In this document: one piece after another, positions 20,630-30,185 of the stretch | Numbering within the stretch: the first letter of the stretch is position 1 | How the letters are laid out: each line of letters begins with the position of its first letter | NCBI RefSeq assembly: GCF_022808695.1 | Contig: NZ_JAKZKW010000004.1 | Coordinates: 1 to 64,000, forward strand | Direction of reading: 5' to 3' | DNA from: Fundidesulfovibrio soli | GTDB lineage: Bacteria > Desulfobacterota > Desulfovibrionia > Desulfovibrionales > Desulfovibrionaceae | Length of the DNA: 64,000 nucleotides | Program-made: the position numbers and the translations under genes | The notes under the pieces: model-generated | The model's input: the letters and a program-made list of their open reading frames with translations, nothing else | The model's database searches: none | What the model was told of the DNA's origin: nothing

Positions 20630-20707
20630 GGTGGGCTCCGGTTGTCCGCACTCATACGCCAGCTGCGCCCGCAAGGCAAAGACCCTTCGGGGGCGGGCCG
20701 GGCGGAC

Positions 20708-21973
20708 TCAGGGAAGAATCAGGAAGGCGGCGGCCGCCACGCACGTAGGGACAAGGGCCCCGACGAACAGCCACATCGGGCTGATGGCCCCGCCCTTGAA
20801 ACCGGACTTGAGGATTGAGTAGCCTGCGGGGTTGGGGGCGTTGGCGATGACCGTCAGGCCGCCGCCGGTGACCGCCCCGGCCAGCAGGGCGTGCTTGCTG
20901 GGGTCGGATATGTTTGGCACCAGGGTGCCGAGGTAGGTCAGGGCGGCGTTGTCCGTGATTGCCGTGAGCAGGGCCGAGCCGAAGTAGAGCGCCGAGGTGT
21001 CCATGCGCTCGATCAGGGCCTGCACCCACCAGCGCTGCGGCGGCCCGAGAATCACCAGCCCGGCCAGGAAAACCCCCACCAGGAGCGCGGGCCGCAGCAT
21101 CAGCTCGGTCTGGTGCTCGGCGTAGGCGGCCATGAACCCCAGGAAGAGCACCAGGACGGCCATAAAGGCCGTCGGGTGGTGCAGCAGGGCCACCAGCAGC
21201 ACCAGCACCAGCATGTGCACGGCGGTGATCCACCCGGGAATCTCCTCGCCCTTGGCGGCGGAGAACTGGATCTCCACCGTGCGCAGACGCCTGGCGAAGA
21301 GCAGGGTCACCAGCACGGCGTTGGCCACAACCGCCAGGGCGGCCTTCCAGCCGAAATTGGCGAGCATGTGCCCGGTGCCCCAGCCCCAGGCGGGGGCGCA
21401 CATGATCACCGGCGGGGCCGCGAAGTGGGTGAGCACGCCGCCGATGGAGACGTTCACGAACAGCGTGCCCAGCAAGGCGTACTTGAGCGGATCGGGCAGG
21501 GGGTGGCGGAAATAGGCCAGGTAGAGGATCAGGGCCGTGACCGTCATGGCCGCGGGCTCGGTGATGAACGAGCCCATGAGCGGGCCCACGGTCAGCGCGG
21601 TGAGGCACACGGCCTGCCCCCTGGGCAGCGGGATGCGGGCCGCCAGGGCGAAAATCACCCGGGACGAGATGCTCACGACGGGCTTGGCCGAGGCCGCCAG
21701 CATGATGGCGAACACGAAGGCCGGCTCCGTGAAGGAAATGGATTCGATGTAGTCCACGGCGCCGGAAGGTCCGGAGAACACCGCCAGCAGCACCAGGAAT
21801 ACGCCGGCCCAGAAGCCGAACACCGCCTCCACCTCGCCCAGCAGATGCCACACCCCGTGGTGCGGGCCGCCGCATTTGGCCCTGGCCATGCACCGCCCGG
21901 CCAGGAACGTGTGCGAGACCGCCAGGGCGAAAGCCGCCGTGCCCAGTGCCGTGGCCAGGAAGGAGAGCTGCAT
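20708..21973 (-). CDS. Putative Na+/H+ antiporter (PF07399-like)
   Basis: A 421-residue polytopic membrane protein with about 11-12 hydrophobic segments. It resembles the small 'putative Na+/H+ antiporter' family (formerly DUF1504), with conserved stretches VGPLMGSFITEPAAMT, TPVFG-like NVSIGGVLTHFAAPPVIM and ITDNAALTYLGTLVP near the end. Polar and acidic residues inside helices (ITEPAAM, TDNAAL) are the likely ion-binding points. Transport of sodium or protons is family inference. It starts 10 bp after cheX and is probably co-transcribed with it. Confidence 0.8.
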   Translation of the reverse strand: MQLSFLATALGTAAFALAVSHTFLAGRCMARAKCGGPHHGVWHLLGEVEAVFGFWAGVFLVLLAVFSGPSGAVDYIESISFTEPAFVFAIMLAASAKPVVSISSRVIFALAARIPLPRGQAVCLTALTVGPLMGSFITEPAAMTVTALILYLAYFRHPLPDPLKYALLGTLFVNVSIGGVLTHFAAPPVIMCAPAWGWGTGHMLANFGWKAALAVVANAVLVTLLFARRLRTVEIQFSAAKGEEIPGWITAVHMLVLVLLVALLHHPTAFMAVLVLFLGFMAAYAEHQTELMLRPALLVGVFLAGLVILGPPQRWWVQALIERMDTSALYFGSALLTAITDNAALTYLGTLVPNISDPSKHALLAGAVTGGGLTVIANAPNPAGYSILKSGFKGGAISPMWLFVGALVPTCVAAAAFLILP

Positions 21974-21983
21974 GGGGCTGCCG

Positions 21984-22451
21984 CTACTCGAAACAGAACT
22001 CCACGGTGAAATCGCCGTGCGGTGTGCTGAATGGGATGGCGATCACGGGGCCGGTGGTCACGTGGGTGATGGTGTGGTTGTCCCCGAAGATCACGGTGGG
22101 GGTGGAGGCCTGCATGGTCAGGCCCATCTGGGAGAGTCCGGCGCGGGCCTGCCCTGAGATCATGTTGGTGATCTCGCCCACGGCGTCCTTGGCGTCCTGG
22201 ATGATGTCCTGCACGTCGTCGCCGAGCATGTTCTTGACGATGGCCACAGCGCACTTCTTGCTGAAGGATATGGAGATGCTGCCGTGCTTGTCGCCTGTGA
22301 GGCCGACCACTGCGGACACATCGCCGGCGGCGTTGTTGTTCTTCTTCACGTAGGGCTTGCCCGGGGCCGGGTCGAGCATGGCCATGGTGGAGAGGACGTG
22401 CTTCGTGGCCTGCACGAACGGCTTGGCGATCTCTGCGTCGGGGGTGCTCAT
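21984..22451 (-). CDS. cheX: Chemotaxis protein CheX (CheY-P phosphatase)
   Basis: A 155-residue protein of the CheC/CheX/FliY phosphatase family. It carries one copy of the catalytic signature, E-x2-N in DAVGEITNMISGQAR, and the sequence DKHGSISISFSKKCA typical of CheX. CheX dephosphorylates CheY-P and so resets the flagellar signal. ATG at 22451 (MSTPDAEIAKPF) is chosen; upstream in-frame residues are not conserved in character. A second CheY-P phosphatase, CheZ, lies at 27411, so the cell has at least two. Confidence 0.88.
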   Translation of the reverse strand: MSTPDAEIAKPFVQATKHVLSTMAMLDPAPGKPYVKKNNNAAGDVSAVVGLTGDKHGSISISFSKKCAVAIVKNMLGDDVQDIIQDAKDAVGEITNMISGQARAGLSQMGLTMQASTPTVIFGDNHTITHVTTGPVIAIPFSTPHGDFTVEFCFE

Positions 22452-22739
22452 GAGCGGTCCTTGGCTCTGGGGGTGCATCGGGGCGGCGCCATGCGAGTAC
22501 CCGGCTGGCAACACCGGCCGGACCGCCCCCTCAAATTGAGAATATTACCCTCTGAACGTGGCCGGTTCAAGGCATTTTTGAGTCCCCGCCCTGGCCGGGG
22601 GGGGCCGGCGAGATGGCCCGCCGTCCTTGCCATCCGGCCTCATGTGTTGTAGCGAAACATAAAGCGGCAATACGGCGTACTTTCCTGTCGCGCGATCACC
22701 CCAGCAGGCCGGTGCATACCGGCGCCCGGCCCGAACAGC

Positions 22740-23909
22740 ATGCAGCATACCAGCCAACATACCTCCACATCCGCCAGGAACCGGGCCACCGGGTATTCCG
22801 ACGCCGATTGGGGTGTGCTGGAGAAACGCCTCACCGACACCCGGGACATGCTGCGCGACATTCTGCACCACCTGCGCAAGGTTCTGGACAACCTCCGGTC
22901 CGCCGGGGAACACTACCAGAGCGCCGGGCGCGCCTGGCGGTCCGCCCAGTCCGGCGGACGGCCTGGGCATCGGACCAGCGGCTCCGCCGCCGGTGCCCGT
23001 AAAACCACAGGAGCCGCCGGCTCCCGCGCGCAGTCCGCTCAAAGCTCCACCACCCGCCAGACAACTTTCCGCACCGCCCAGAACAGCCAGCAGACAACCG
23101 GACAGACCACCTTCTCCTCCGCCAGGGGCGCCGCAAGCGGCGGCAATCCCGGCTCGGCAGCCGGCGGCGCTGGGGCGGGCTTCTCCGCCAAGGCGGACGC
23201 GTCCGGCCCGTATCAGTCCTCCAAGGCCGCACAGTCCGGCCAGTCCGCACGGGCGGGGCAGGCCGGGTCGGCCTTCAACGGCAAGGCCGGGACCAGCTTC
23301 ACGGGCGATTCGGGGGCAGGCGCCGCGGGAGCCCGCTACTACACCACCGGGCAGGACCGGCAGGCCGGTTCAGGCTTCTCCTGGAGCACGCGCTCCAAAG
23401 AGCAGACGGCATCCTCGGGGCAGCGGTCCGCTGGGCAGACATTTGGCGGGCAGGCTTCTGGCGCGCAGGCTTCGGGCGGGCGCTCTTCTGGCGGACAGGC
23501 TTCGGGAGGCACGAACTTCGGTGCCGGGCGGCAGGGATCGTCCCACCAGGCCCGCGGCTCGGCCCAGGACGGCCAGCAGCGCGCGCAGCAGGCCCGCTCC
23601 GAGCAGGAGAGCCGCCACCGCACCACCGGCCCGGGCGGAGGCTCCAGCTACCAGGACTACAGGCAGCGCAACCACAAGTCGCCCCTCGGGAACGGCAGGA
23701 TGACGCTGACCCAGGCCTGCGCCCTGCTCTGCCTGACCTACCCCTGCTCCGCCGACGAGGTGAAGGCCGCCTACCGCAAGCAGGCCCGCCGCCACCACCC
23801 GGACCTGGGCGGCGACGAAGAGATGATGAAGGCCGTGAACCAGGCCTACGAGATGGCCCTCTCCTGGTGTTCGCCCCTGCGCGGCAAGGCCGCCACCTGG
23901 GCCGCCTGA
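22740..23909 (+). CDS. C-terminal J-domain protein with a long low-complexity linker
   Basis: A 389-residue protein in three parts. Residues 1-65 are a helical, probably coiled-coil segment (LEKRLTDTRDMLRDILHHLRKVLDNLR). Residues ~70-310 are low-complexity Ala/Gly/Ser/Gln/Thr with few hydrophobics and imperfect repeats such as QASGGRSSGGQASGG. The last ~70 residues are a J-domain (VKAAYRKQARRHHPDLGGDE) with the HPD motif needed to stimulate Hsp70 ATPase. J-domains are usually N-terminal, so this inverted layout is unusual. The linker should be disordered, and the helical end may be a substrate or oligomer contact. The gene is divergent from cheX. Confidence 0.8.
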   Translation: MQHTSQHTSTSARNRATGYSDADWGVLEKRLTDTRDMLRDILHHLRKVLDNLRSAGEHYQSAGRAWRSAQSGGRPGHRTSGSAAGARKTTGAAGSRAQSAQSSTTRQTTFRTAQNSQQTTGQTTFSSARGAASGGNPGSAAGGAGAGFSAKADASGPYQSSKAAQSGQSARAGQAGSAFNGKAGTSFTGDSGAGAAGARYYTTGQDRQAGSGFSWSTRSKEQTASSGQRSAGQTFGGQASGAQASGGRSSGGQASGGTNFGAGRQGSSHQARGSAQDGQQRAQQARSEQESRHRTTGPGGGSSYQDYRQRNHKSPLGNGRMTLTQACALLCLTYPCSADEVKAAYRKQARRHHPDLGGDEEMMKAVNQAYEMALSWCSPLRGKAATWAA

Positions 23910-24090
23910 TCCGCCGCAACAAGACCCTTCAGCCAGACCGGCGCGTGAAGCGCCCCACCCGCACCGTGCAGGCCGCCCGGAGCGGCGCATCGAGCCGTCC
24001 TGACATCCTGTCCGGCTCCGCGCCGGTGACGGCCGCTCGCGGGCCCGTCGCCCGCGCCCCTCAGCCATCCCCGGCCCAGTCCGGGAAATC

Positions 24091-24645
24091 CTAGAACACC
24101 TCGGCCTCGAACCAGTAGATGTGCGTCTTGGGCGAACGCCAGGCCTCGGGCTCCAGCCCGGCCTTGCGGCAGGTCTGGGCCAGGAAGGTGTATTTGTCCC
24201 AGCGCCACTGCACCGGAACCTGGGGCAGCAGCAGGCCCTGCCTGTGGCCCTGGACCACGATCAGCCCGTGGCGGCCCACCTCCACCAGCTCCGGGTCCGG
24301 GCAGGGCGTCACCGGCCCCAGGATGGAGATCTCCACCTCCACCTCCTCGAACTCGCTCTTGGAGAGGGGCGGGAAGCGCGGGTCCTCGAAGGCGGCGGAG
24401 ACAGCCATGCAGCCGATGGTATCCCACAGGGGCTTGTCCGCCATGATGTGCCCGATGCAGCCGCGCAGGCCCCCGGCGATGCTCAGGCAGACGAAGGCCC
24501 CGAAGGGCTCCTTCAGGCGCTCCGTGGGCGGCAGCGGCGGGTTCCAGCAGGCCTGGGAGTTGAGCTTGGCGGCGATGGCCTCACGCACCAGGTGCTTCAG
24601 GGCGTTCTTTTCCACGGTGCTCAGCGTGAAGCGGAAGGGTTCCAT
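24091..24645 (-). CDS. AMMECR1 domain protein (AmmeMemoRadiSam system protein A-like)
   Basis: A 184-residue AMMECR1 protein. It contains the family signature LRGCIGHI (about residue 58) and the conserved start of the domain (GAFVCLSIAGG). AMMECR1 proteins often occur next to MEMO and radical SAM genes as the AmmeMemoRadiSam set; neither partner is seen adjacent here. The molecular activity is not established. It converges on the J-domain gene and is divergent from the glycosyltransferase gene. Confidence 0.88.
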   Translation of the reverse strand: MEPFRFTLSTVEKNALKHLVREAIAAKLNSQACWNPPLPPTERLKEPFGAFVCLSIAGGLRGCIGHIMADKPLWDTIGCMAVSAAFEDPRFPPLSKSEFEEVEVEISILGPVTPCPDPELVEVGRHGLIVVQGHRQGLLLPQVPVQWRWDKYTFLAQTCRKAGLEPEAWRSPKTHIYWFEAEVF

Positions 24646-24812
24646 GGGCAGCTCCTTGTTTAGGGGCGGTCATAGCACCTCGCGTGGCTTCTTGCCAGCG
24701 GGTGACACAAGAGACGGGCGCAGGAGGCTGGCGCGGCGGACGCAAGCCGGTTATCGTGGCCCGGGCGGCCCGCTTGACCCGGTCCGCCACACCGCACCCG
24801 CGCGGGGAGCGC

Positions 24813-26447
24813 ATGCACGACATCCTCGACCTCGACACCCTGCCCGAGCCGTTGCGCTACGGGCTGGCCCTTGGCGGCGCTGGCCGCAGGCACCTCACGG
24901 ACATGGCCCGCGCCGCCCTGGCCCGGCCTGAAACCGCGCGCCTGGGGCTGGACCTTGCCCTGGCCGCCTGGGAGTCCGCCCCACTGGACGGGGCCATGGC
25001 CCGCCTCCTCCAGGACATGGACTCGCGCATGCCCTTCCTGGAGCGCGGCGTTCGCCAGGCCGTTCGAGCCGCGGCCTCCGGCTGGCACCCCCCGGCGGAC
25101 GTCTCCGCCCTGGCGGCCCTTGCGGAGCGACGCGACCACGACGGCCTGCGCGCCCTGCTGGAGCGGCGCATGGCCGCCGAGCCCGCCAACCTGTTCTGGC
25201 GGCAGCACGCCCTGGATCTGGCCTACCTGCTGGCCGACTGGGATTGGACCGGCCGCATGCTCCACTCCCGCTGGCCCGAGCCCCTGGAGCCGGCCCGCAC
25301 CCTCGTCCGGGCGGACATGCACTTCCAGACGGGCGAGCACGCCGTGGCGGCGAAGCTCTACCAGGGCGTGGCGCGGCTGCGCCCGGCCCTGTTCAGACTG
25401 GGGACCTGCCGCTTTCTCCAAGGGGAGGACAACCAGGCCCAGGAACTATGGCGGCAGGCCCTGGAGCGCGCCCCCTGGAACTCAAGCATCCTTCTCAGGC
25501 TCCACGACAGCCTGACCGGGCTGGACCGGCCCGGCCGGGACTCCCTCCCCGGCGGGGTCTGCGTTTGCCTCTACACCTGCGGGCGCGCCCCCGAGGTGGA
25601 CGCCACCCTGGCCGCCCTCTTCGAATCCTCCCTGGAGGGAGCGCGCGTGCTGGCCCTGGACAACGCCAGCCCCGCCGAAACCGCCGGAGTGCTCAAAGCC
25701 TGGAGGGACCGCTCCGCCGGGCGGCTGGAGCTTGTGGAGCTGCCCGTGAACATCGGCGCACCGGCTGCGCGCAACTGGCTCAAGCGCCTCGCCGGGGAAT
25801 CGGGCTGCGCCTTCACGGCCTACCTCGACGACGACGCGCTGGTGCCGCCCGACTGGCAGGCCAGCTTCGCTGACGCGGTGCGCGCCTATCCCCAGGCCGG
25901 TGTCTGGGGCTGCAAGGTGGTGGACCTGGCCGCGCCCTGCCGGGTGCAGCACGCGGACGTGAACCTGCTCCCCCCCGGCCAGGGCACGCGGCCCGAGTTC
26001 GCGGCCCTGTGCGCGCAGGAGCTGGATTTCGGCCAGTTCGACGCCCTGCGCCCCTGCCTCTCGGTGACGGGCTGCTTCCACCTGTTCCGCACCGAACGCC
26101 TGCTCGAGGCGGGGGACTTCGACATCCGCTTCTCCCCCACCCAGTACGACGACCTGGACCACGACCTGCGCCGCGCCCAGTCCGGCTCCCTGGCGGCCTG
26201 CCAGGCCCACCTGCGCGTACGCCACGCCAGGCTCTCCGGGTCGCTGGCCCACCGAGACGCGGTGGCCACGGCCAACGGGGAGGGCAACATGCTCAAGCTG
26301 GCGGTCAAACATCCGCCCGAGCGCCTCGGCAGCGTGGTGGCGGCAACTGCGGCGGCCCTCCTGACCGACCTGAACCTCAAGGCCAGGCGCGTCAGGCGCA
26401 TTTTGGAGGCCAAAGCGGCCGAGGCGAGACCTGGAAAAAATACATGA
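24813..26447 (+). CDS. Family 2 glycosyltransferase with a helical N-terminal region
   Basis: A 544-residue protein. The first ~240 residues are Ala/Leu-rich helices that look like TPR-type repeats. From ~250 a GT-A fold begins (GVCVCLYTCGRAPEVDATLAAL), with the nucleotide-binding and metal-binding segment FTAYLDDDALVPPDW and a later VTGCFHLFRTERLLEAGDFD typical of GT2 enzymes. It should transfer a sugar from a nucleotide donor to an unknown acceptor. Nearby motility genes (PAS-GGDEF, cheZ) make flagellin or another surface structure a reasonable but unproven acceptor. ATG at 24813 starts the coherent protein. Confidence 0.75.
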   Translation: MHDILDLDTLPEPLRYGLALGGAGRRHLTDMARAALARPETARLGLDLALAAWESAPLDGAMARLLQDMDSRMPFLERGVRQAVRAAASGWHPPADVSALAALAERRDHDGLRALLERRMAAEPANLFWRQHALDLAYLLADWDWTGRMLHSRWPEPLEPARTLVRADMHFQTGEHAVAAKLYQGVARLRPALFRLGTCRFLQGEDNQAQELWRQALERAPWNSSILLRLHDSLTGLDRPGRDSLPGGVCVCLYTCGRAPEVDATLAALFESSLEGARVLALDNASPAETAGVLKAWRDRSAGRLELVELPVNIGAPAARNWLKRLAGESGCAFTAYLDDDALVPPDWQASFADAVRAYPQAGVWGCKVVDLAAPCRVQHADVNLLPPGQGTRPEFAALCAQELDFGQFDALRPCLSVTGCFHLFRTERLLEAGDFDIRFSPTQYDDLDHDLRRAQSGSLAACQAHLRVRHARLSGSLAHRDAVATANGEGNMLKLAVKHPPERLGSVVAATAAALLTDLNLKARRVRRILEAKAAEARPGKNT

Positions 26448-26545
26448 CGATTTCGACACGTTATAGCAAATAACCATTCCCTGATTGCGACCGGTGGGAA
26501 AATAAGCCATCATCCCTCCGCCGGATGTCTCCGGCTGGAGCTGTC

Positions 26546-27403
26546 ATGTCCACCAGGGACGTTCTCGATCTGAGCTTCGACCCGGCCTGCCTGACCGACT
26601 CGGCCGGCCGCCTGCTGCACGTGAACGACGCCTTCGGCGACCTGTTCGGTTGCGGCGCCTCCCAGGCGGAGGGCCGGTCCCTCGCCGACGTGCTGGGGCA
26701 GTCCGGGGCGGACCAGCTGCTCGGCGGCGCCGGACTGGGGCCGAGGGTGCTCAAGCGGCTGGAGATCACGGCCGCGGGCGGCGAACAGGTGGTGATTGAA
26801 GCGCGGGGCATGTGCCTGCCGGGCGGCGGGAATACGGTCATCTTCCTGCGGCACAGACTCGGCTTCGCCGAGACCGGCGACGCCGAGCACATGGCCCTGC
26901 ACGACGCCCTTACCGGGCTGCCCAACAGGGTCCTCCTGCTGGACCGCATGCGCCAGACCATGGCTAGGGTGGCCCGCCACAACGATTTCGCGGCCGTCAT
27001 CTTCATCGATCTCGACGGGTTCAAGCCCGTGAACGACACCTACGGCCACGACTGCGGCGACCATGTGCTGCGTACGGTGGCCACCCGCCTGCAGGACGTC
27101 GTGCGCGGCGCGGACACGGCGGCCCGCATCGGCGGGGACGAGTTCGTGATGGTGCTGGGCGAGTTGCGCAACGGCTTGCACGCGGGGCTTACCGCCAACC
27201 GGATCATCAAGTCCGTCACCCAGCCCATTTCCTGGCGCGGGGCGACTGTGGTCGTGAGCGCAAGCCTGGGCATCGCCGTTGCCCCCACGGACAGCATCGT
27301 CCCCGAGGAGCTCCTCAAACAGGCCGACGAGGCCATGTACGTGGCCAAGAAGTCCGGCAAGAACGGTTATTGTTTCGCCAACGAGTCCAGCTACTTCGAG
27401 TGA
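26546..27403 (+). CDS. PAS-GGDEF diguanylate cyclase
   Basis: A 285-residue protein: a short PAS domain (about residues 5-105; DSAGRLLHVNDAFGDLFG) and a GGDEF domain with LHDALTGLPNRVLLLDRM and the active site ARIGGDEF. The inhibitory I-site is present as RGAD five residues before GGDEF's preceding Arg, so product feedback is expected, unlike the cyclases at 8148 and 60282. ATG at 26546 has GGAG at a good distance. It precedes cheZ by 7 bp and is very probably co-transcribed with it, tying c-di-GMP to chemotaxis control. Confidence 0.9.
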   Translation: MSTRDVLDLSFDPACLTDSAGRLLHVNDAFGDLFGCGASQAEGRSLADVLGQSGADQLLGGAGLGPRVLKRLEITAAGGEQVVIEARGMCLPGGGNTVIFLRHRLGFAETGDAEHMALHDALTGLPNRVLLLDRMRQTMARVARHNDFAAVIFIDLDGFKPVNDTYGHDCGDHVLRTVATRLQDVVRGADTAARIGGDEFVMVLGELRNGLHAGLTANRIIKSVTQPISWRGATVVVSASLGIAVAPTDSIVPEELLKQADEAMYVAKKSGKNGYCFANESSYFE

Positions 27404-27410
27404 GGCTTAC

Positions 27411-28106
27411 ATGTTGGATGGCGCTGAACTAGACGCCTTGGCTGCACGCCTGGCCCTGGCGCTGAAACCGGCCATCAGGGACGCCGCGCGCGACGCCGTG
27501 CGCGAGGAGCTGGCCCAGCGCCAGCAGCCCGAGATGACCGAAGAGGATTTTTTCCAGCGCCTCAACCAGGAGATCATGGGCCGTCTTGGCGACATCTACC
27601 GTGAAATCTCCAGTTTCCAGAGCCCGCCCACGCCTGCGAACGGCAACCACGAGCACGTGGCCCAGGCGGGCGAGCTCATGGCCGAGGCCTCCCACCGCCT
27701 CGACCAGGTGATCCAGGCCACGGAGAAGGCCACCTTCGAGATCATCGAGCTGGTGGAGCGCAACATGCACGTCCCGGACGAGATGATCGCCATCCTGCGC
27801 CAGAGCCAGTGCGACCCGGCCAGCAAGGACAAGGCCGAGGCCCTGTGCGCCAAGCTCTCCAATGACATGGTGGCCATCATGACCTGCCTCTCCTTCCAGG
27901 ACCTGACGGGCCAGCGCATCAAGCGCGTCATCGACATGCTGGGCAAGGTGCGCGACATGGTGGCGGACCTCTATCTTTCGGCGGGCATCCTGGTGAAAGC
28001 CAAGGAGAAGGAGCCGGACCAGCCCCTGGAGCAGCTCAAGAAGGACGCCAAGGCCAAGGTGTCGCAGTCCGAAGTGGACGACCTGCTGGCCCAGCTGAAC
28101 CTGTAG
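27411..28106 (+). CDS. cheZ: Protein phosphatase CheZ
   Basis: A 231-residue, almost wholly helical protein. The catalytic loop SFQDLTGQRIKRVIDML carries the conserved Asp and Gln that insert into the CheY-P active site, and the C-terminus (SQSEVDDLLAQLNL) matches the CheY-docking peptide of CheZ. It dephosphorylates CheY-P at the receptor or flagellar pole. It is preceded by the PAS-GGDEF gene in a tight pair. Confidence 0.95.
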   Translation: MLDGAELDALAARLALALKPAIRDAARDAVREELAQRQQPEMTEEDFFQRLNQEIMGRLGDIYREISSFQSPPTPANGNHEHVAQAGELMAEASHRLDQVIQATEKATFEIIELVERNMHVPDEMIAILRQSQCDPASKDKAEALCAKLSNDMVAIMTCLSFQDLTGQRIKRVIDMLGKVRDMVADLYLSAGILVKAKEKEPDQPLEQLKKDAKAKVSQSEVDDLLAQLNL

Positions 28107-28150
28107 CGGGCAGACTCCGCGCGCAAGGCGCGAAGCGGAAAGGGAGTCCA

Positions 28151-28336
28151 GAGGGCCGAAGGCCCTTTGGCCGCCGGAGGCCCTCCCGCACCGGCCCTCC
28201 CATTGGGGAAGAACGGCGTTATGATCGCCAAATTTCAGACGCGATGAGCCGTAGAGGCTCCGGCTGTGGCCCCTCCAGGGCTGGAGCCTAGACAAACGGG
28301 ACGCCTCCGGCGGCCAAAGGGAGTTCCTCCCTTTGG
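28151..28336. repeat. Two inverted copies of the dispersed repeat
   Basis: The 308-bp gap after cheZ holds no gene that I can support. It has one direct copy at 28151-28181 (GGGCC-GAA-GGCCC then TTTGGCCGCCGGAGGC) and one inverted copy at 28303-28336, whose complement reads CAAAGGGAGGAACTCCCTTTG then GCCGCCGGAGGC. Together they could fold into a large cruciform. The same family is seen at 95 and 18686. Confidence 0.6.
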
Positions 28337-28414
28337 AATCCCATATAATCCAGGACAAACGCCCGGATGGGCCACGGCTTGCCCTGCCCCGGACGTGAGA
28401 AGGGAAACACGGAA

Positions 28415-28843
28415 GTGAGCGAAGCGAACGAACGAAACGAGGTGCCGCAGCGCCCGGTGGATCCCAGCGTCGGGGCCTTTATCCTTTTCGGCTCCATGGC
28501 CGCCGCCTACGCGGCCGCCTGGCTGGGCTGGACCCTGTTCCCCTTCGCGGAGGGCACCTTCGCCCGCCTGCCCTCCCCGCCCACCAGCCAGGGCGCCTGG
28601 CTGATCCTGTCCGGGTGGCTGCTCTTCCCAGTGCTCTACGGCGCGGCCCTGCTGCGCCTGGCCAAGGGGGTGGCCCCCGAACGCATGGCCTGGGCCTTCG
28701 GCGGAGTGACCTACTTCCTGCAGTGCGCGGCCGAGTTCACGGCGCGCGACGAGATCACCTTGTGGCCGGAGCTGCTCTGCACCGCCCTGGCCTCCATGGC
28801 GGTCTATTTCCTGGCCAAGAAGCGCGCCCCAGAGGGCGTGTAG
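28415..28843 (+). CDS. Hypothetical four-helix membrane protein
   Basis: A protein of about 142 residues with four hydrophobic segments (AFILFGSMAAAYAAAWLGW; GAWLILSGWLLFPVLYGAAL; a weaker third; and LLCTALASMAVYFLA), ending in a positive tail. I do not recognise a family. The GTG at 28415 is chosen because the preceding in-frame sequence (GHGLPCPGREKG) does not look coded; a GTG at 28439 is another option. A bidirectional terminator follows. Confidence 0.55.
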   Translation: MSEANERNEVPQRPVDPSVGAFILFGSMAAAYAAAWLGWTLFPFAEGTFARLPSPPTSQGAWLILSGWLLFPVLYGAALLRLAKGVAPERMAWAFGGVTYFLQCAAEFTARDEITLWPELLCTALASMAVYFLAKKRAPEGV

Positions 28844-28909
28844 CCAAACGGCTGACCGCTGAGGGAGTCGATTCTTGCAGCCTGCTCAATAAGCTCGCCG
28901 GCAGGACGC

Positions 28910-28963
28910 AAAAAAAGCCAAGCCCGATGCGTAGTTCTCCTACGCGAGGGGTTGGCTTTTTTT
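28910..28963. terminator. Bidirectional intrinsic terminator
   Basis: A long two-part hairpin (outer arms AGCCAAGCCC/GGGGTTGGCT, inner arms GCGTAG/CTACGC) is flanked by A7 on the left and T7 on the right. It serves the membrane-protein gene on the plus strand and aroC on the minus strand. Confidence 0.9.
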
Positions 28964-29001
28964 CGCCGCAACGCTGCGGGCGGGGCTTTATCAACAGTCT
29001 G

Positions 29002-30057
29002 CTAGACGCCGCGCCCCGAGAGCAGCCAGAAGTCGGCCAGGGTCAGGAGCGTCATGGCCTCAAGCACGGGGTTGATACGCGGTATGGCGCAGACGTCGTG
29101 GCGGCCAGGGATGCGCACGGTGACGGCCTCCCCGGAGGTGTTCACGGTCTGCTGCTCCTTGCCCACCGAGGGGATGGGCTTCACCGCGCAGCGGGCCACG
29201 ATCATCTGCCCGGAGCTGATGCCGCCCAGGATGCCTCCGGCCCGATTGGAGGCGAAGCCCTCCGGGGTCAGGGCGTCGTTGTTCTTGGAGCCGTAGTTGC
29301 GCGCGGCCTGGATGCCCTCGCCGATCTCCACGGCTTTCACCGCGCCAACGCCCATGAGCGCGTAGGCCAGGCGGGCGTCCAGCTTGTCGAACACGGGCTC
29401 CCCAAGCCCCGCGGGGACGCCGACAGCGTTCACGCAGACGATGCCCCCCACCGAGTCGCCCTCGGCGTGCACGAGGCGCACGCGGTCCTCCCAGATGTCC
29501 ACCACATAGTCGTCCGGAGCGTAAAACGGCCGCGAAGGCGCGCCGGGGATGTCCATGCAATGGGCCGGGATGTCGCCCAGTTCCTTCGTGTAGGATGACA
29601 CCTGCACCCCGTGGCGGGCCAGCAGTTGGCGGGCCACCTCGCCGCCCACAACGCGCGCGGCGGTCTCCCGGGCGGAGGCCCGTCCTCCGCCGCGATAGTC
29701 GCGCACGCCGTACTTCGCCTGGTAGGTGAAGTCCGCGTGTCCGGGGCGGAAAATGTCCTTGATGTCGGAATAGTCCCTGGAGCGCTGGTCCTTGTTCTCG
29801 ATGACGAACCCGATGGGCGTCCCCGTGGTCACGCCCTCGAACACGCCGGAGAGCAGCCGCACGGCGTCAGGCTCCTTGCGGGCCGTGGAGCCGGGCGTAC
29901 CCTGGCCGGGCCTGCGCTTGTCCAGGCCCTGCTGGATCATTTCTTCAGTCAGTGGGAGCCCGGCGGGGCAGCCGTCGATGACGCCGCCGAGCGCAGGACC
30001 GTGGGATTCGCCGAACGTGGTGAGCCTGAAGAGGCGTCCGAAGGTATTTCCGCTCAT
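29002..30057 (-). CDS. aroC: Chorismate synthase
   Basis: A 351-residue protein of standard length, converting 5-enolpyruvylshikimate-3-phosphate to chorismate with reduced FMN. The family signatures are present: [19 protein letters not shown] at the N-terminus, the [17 protein letters not shown] segment and the [10 protein letters not shown]-x-SSG region. Upstream lies a 395-bp gap on the other side that carries a probable small RNA on the opposite strand. Confidence 0.97.
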   Translation of the reverse strand: MSGNTFGRLFRLTTFGESHGPALGGVIDGCPAGLPLTEEMIQQGLDKRRPGQGTPGSTARKEPDAVRLLSGVFEGVTTGTPIGFVIENKDQRSRDYSDIKDIFRPGHADFTYQAKYGVRDYRGGGRASARETAARVVGGEVARQLLARHGVQVSSYTKELGDIPAHCMDIPGAPSRPFYAPDDYVVDIWEDRVRLVHAEGDSVGGIVCVNAVGVPAGLGEPVFDKLDARLAYALMGVGAVKAVEIGEGIQAARNYGSKNNDALTPEGFASNRAGGILGGISSGQMIVARCAVKPIPSVGKEQQTVNTSGEAVTVRIPGRHDVCAIPRINPVLEAMTLLTLADFWLLSGRGV

Positions 30058-30150
30058 GGGCGGGCAAGGTACCCCAGAGCAGGGGACGCGGCAAGGCGCA
30101 ATCAGCGGACGGGAGAAGATTACATCATTGATAGCTCACCGTGCGGAGTG

Positions 30151-30179
30151 TTTACAGGGCCAAATTTCACCTATATCAT
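30151..30179 (+). promoter_or_regulatory. Sigma-70-like promoter of a small RNA
   Basis: TTTACA at 30151-30156 and TATCAT at 30174-30179 are separated by 17 bp. No gene is supported just downstream on this strand, but an intrinsic terminator lies ~250 bp further on. Confidence 0.5.
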
Positions 30180-30185
30180 CCTTTC

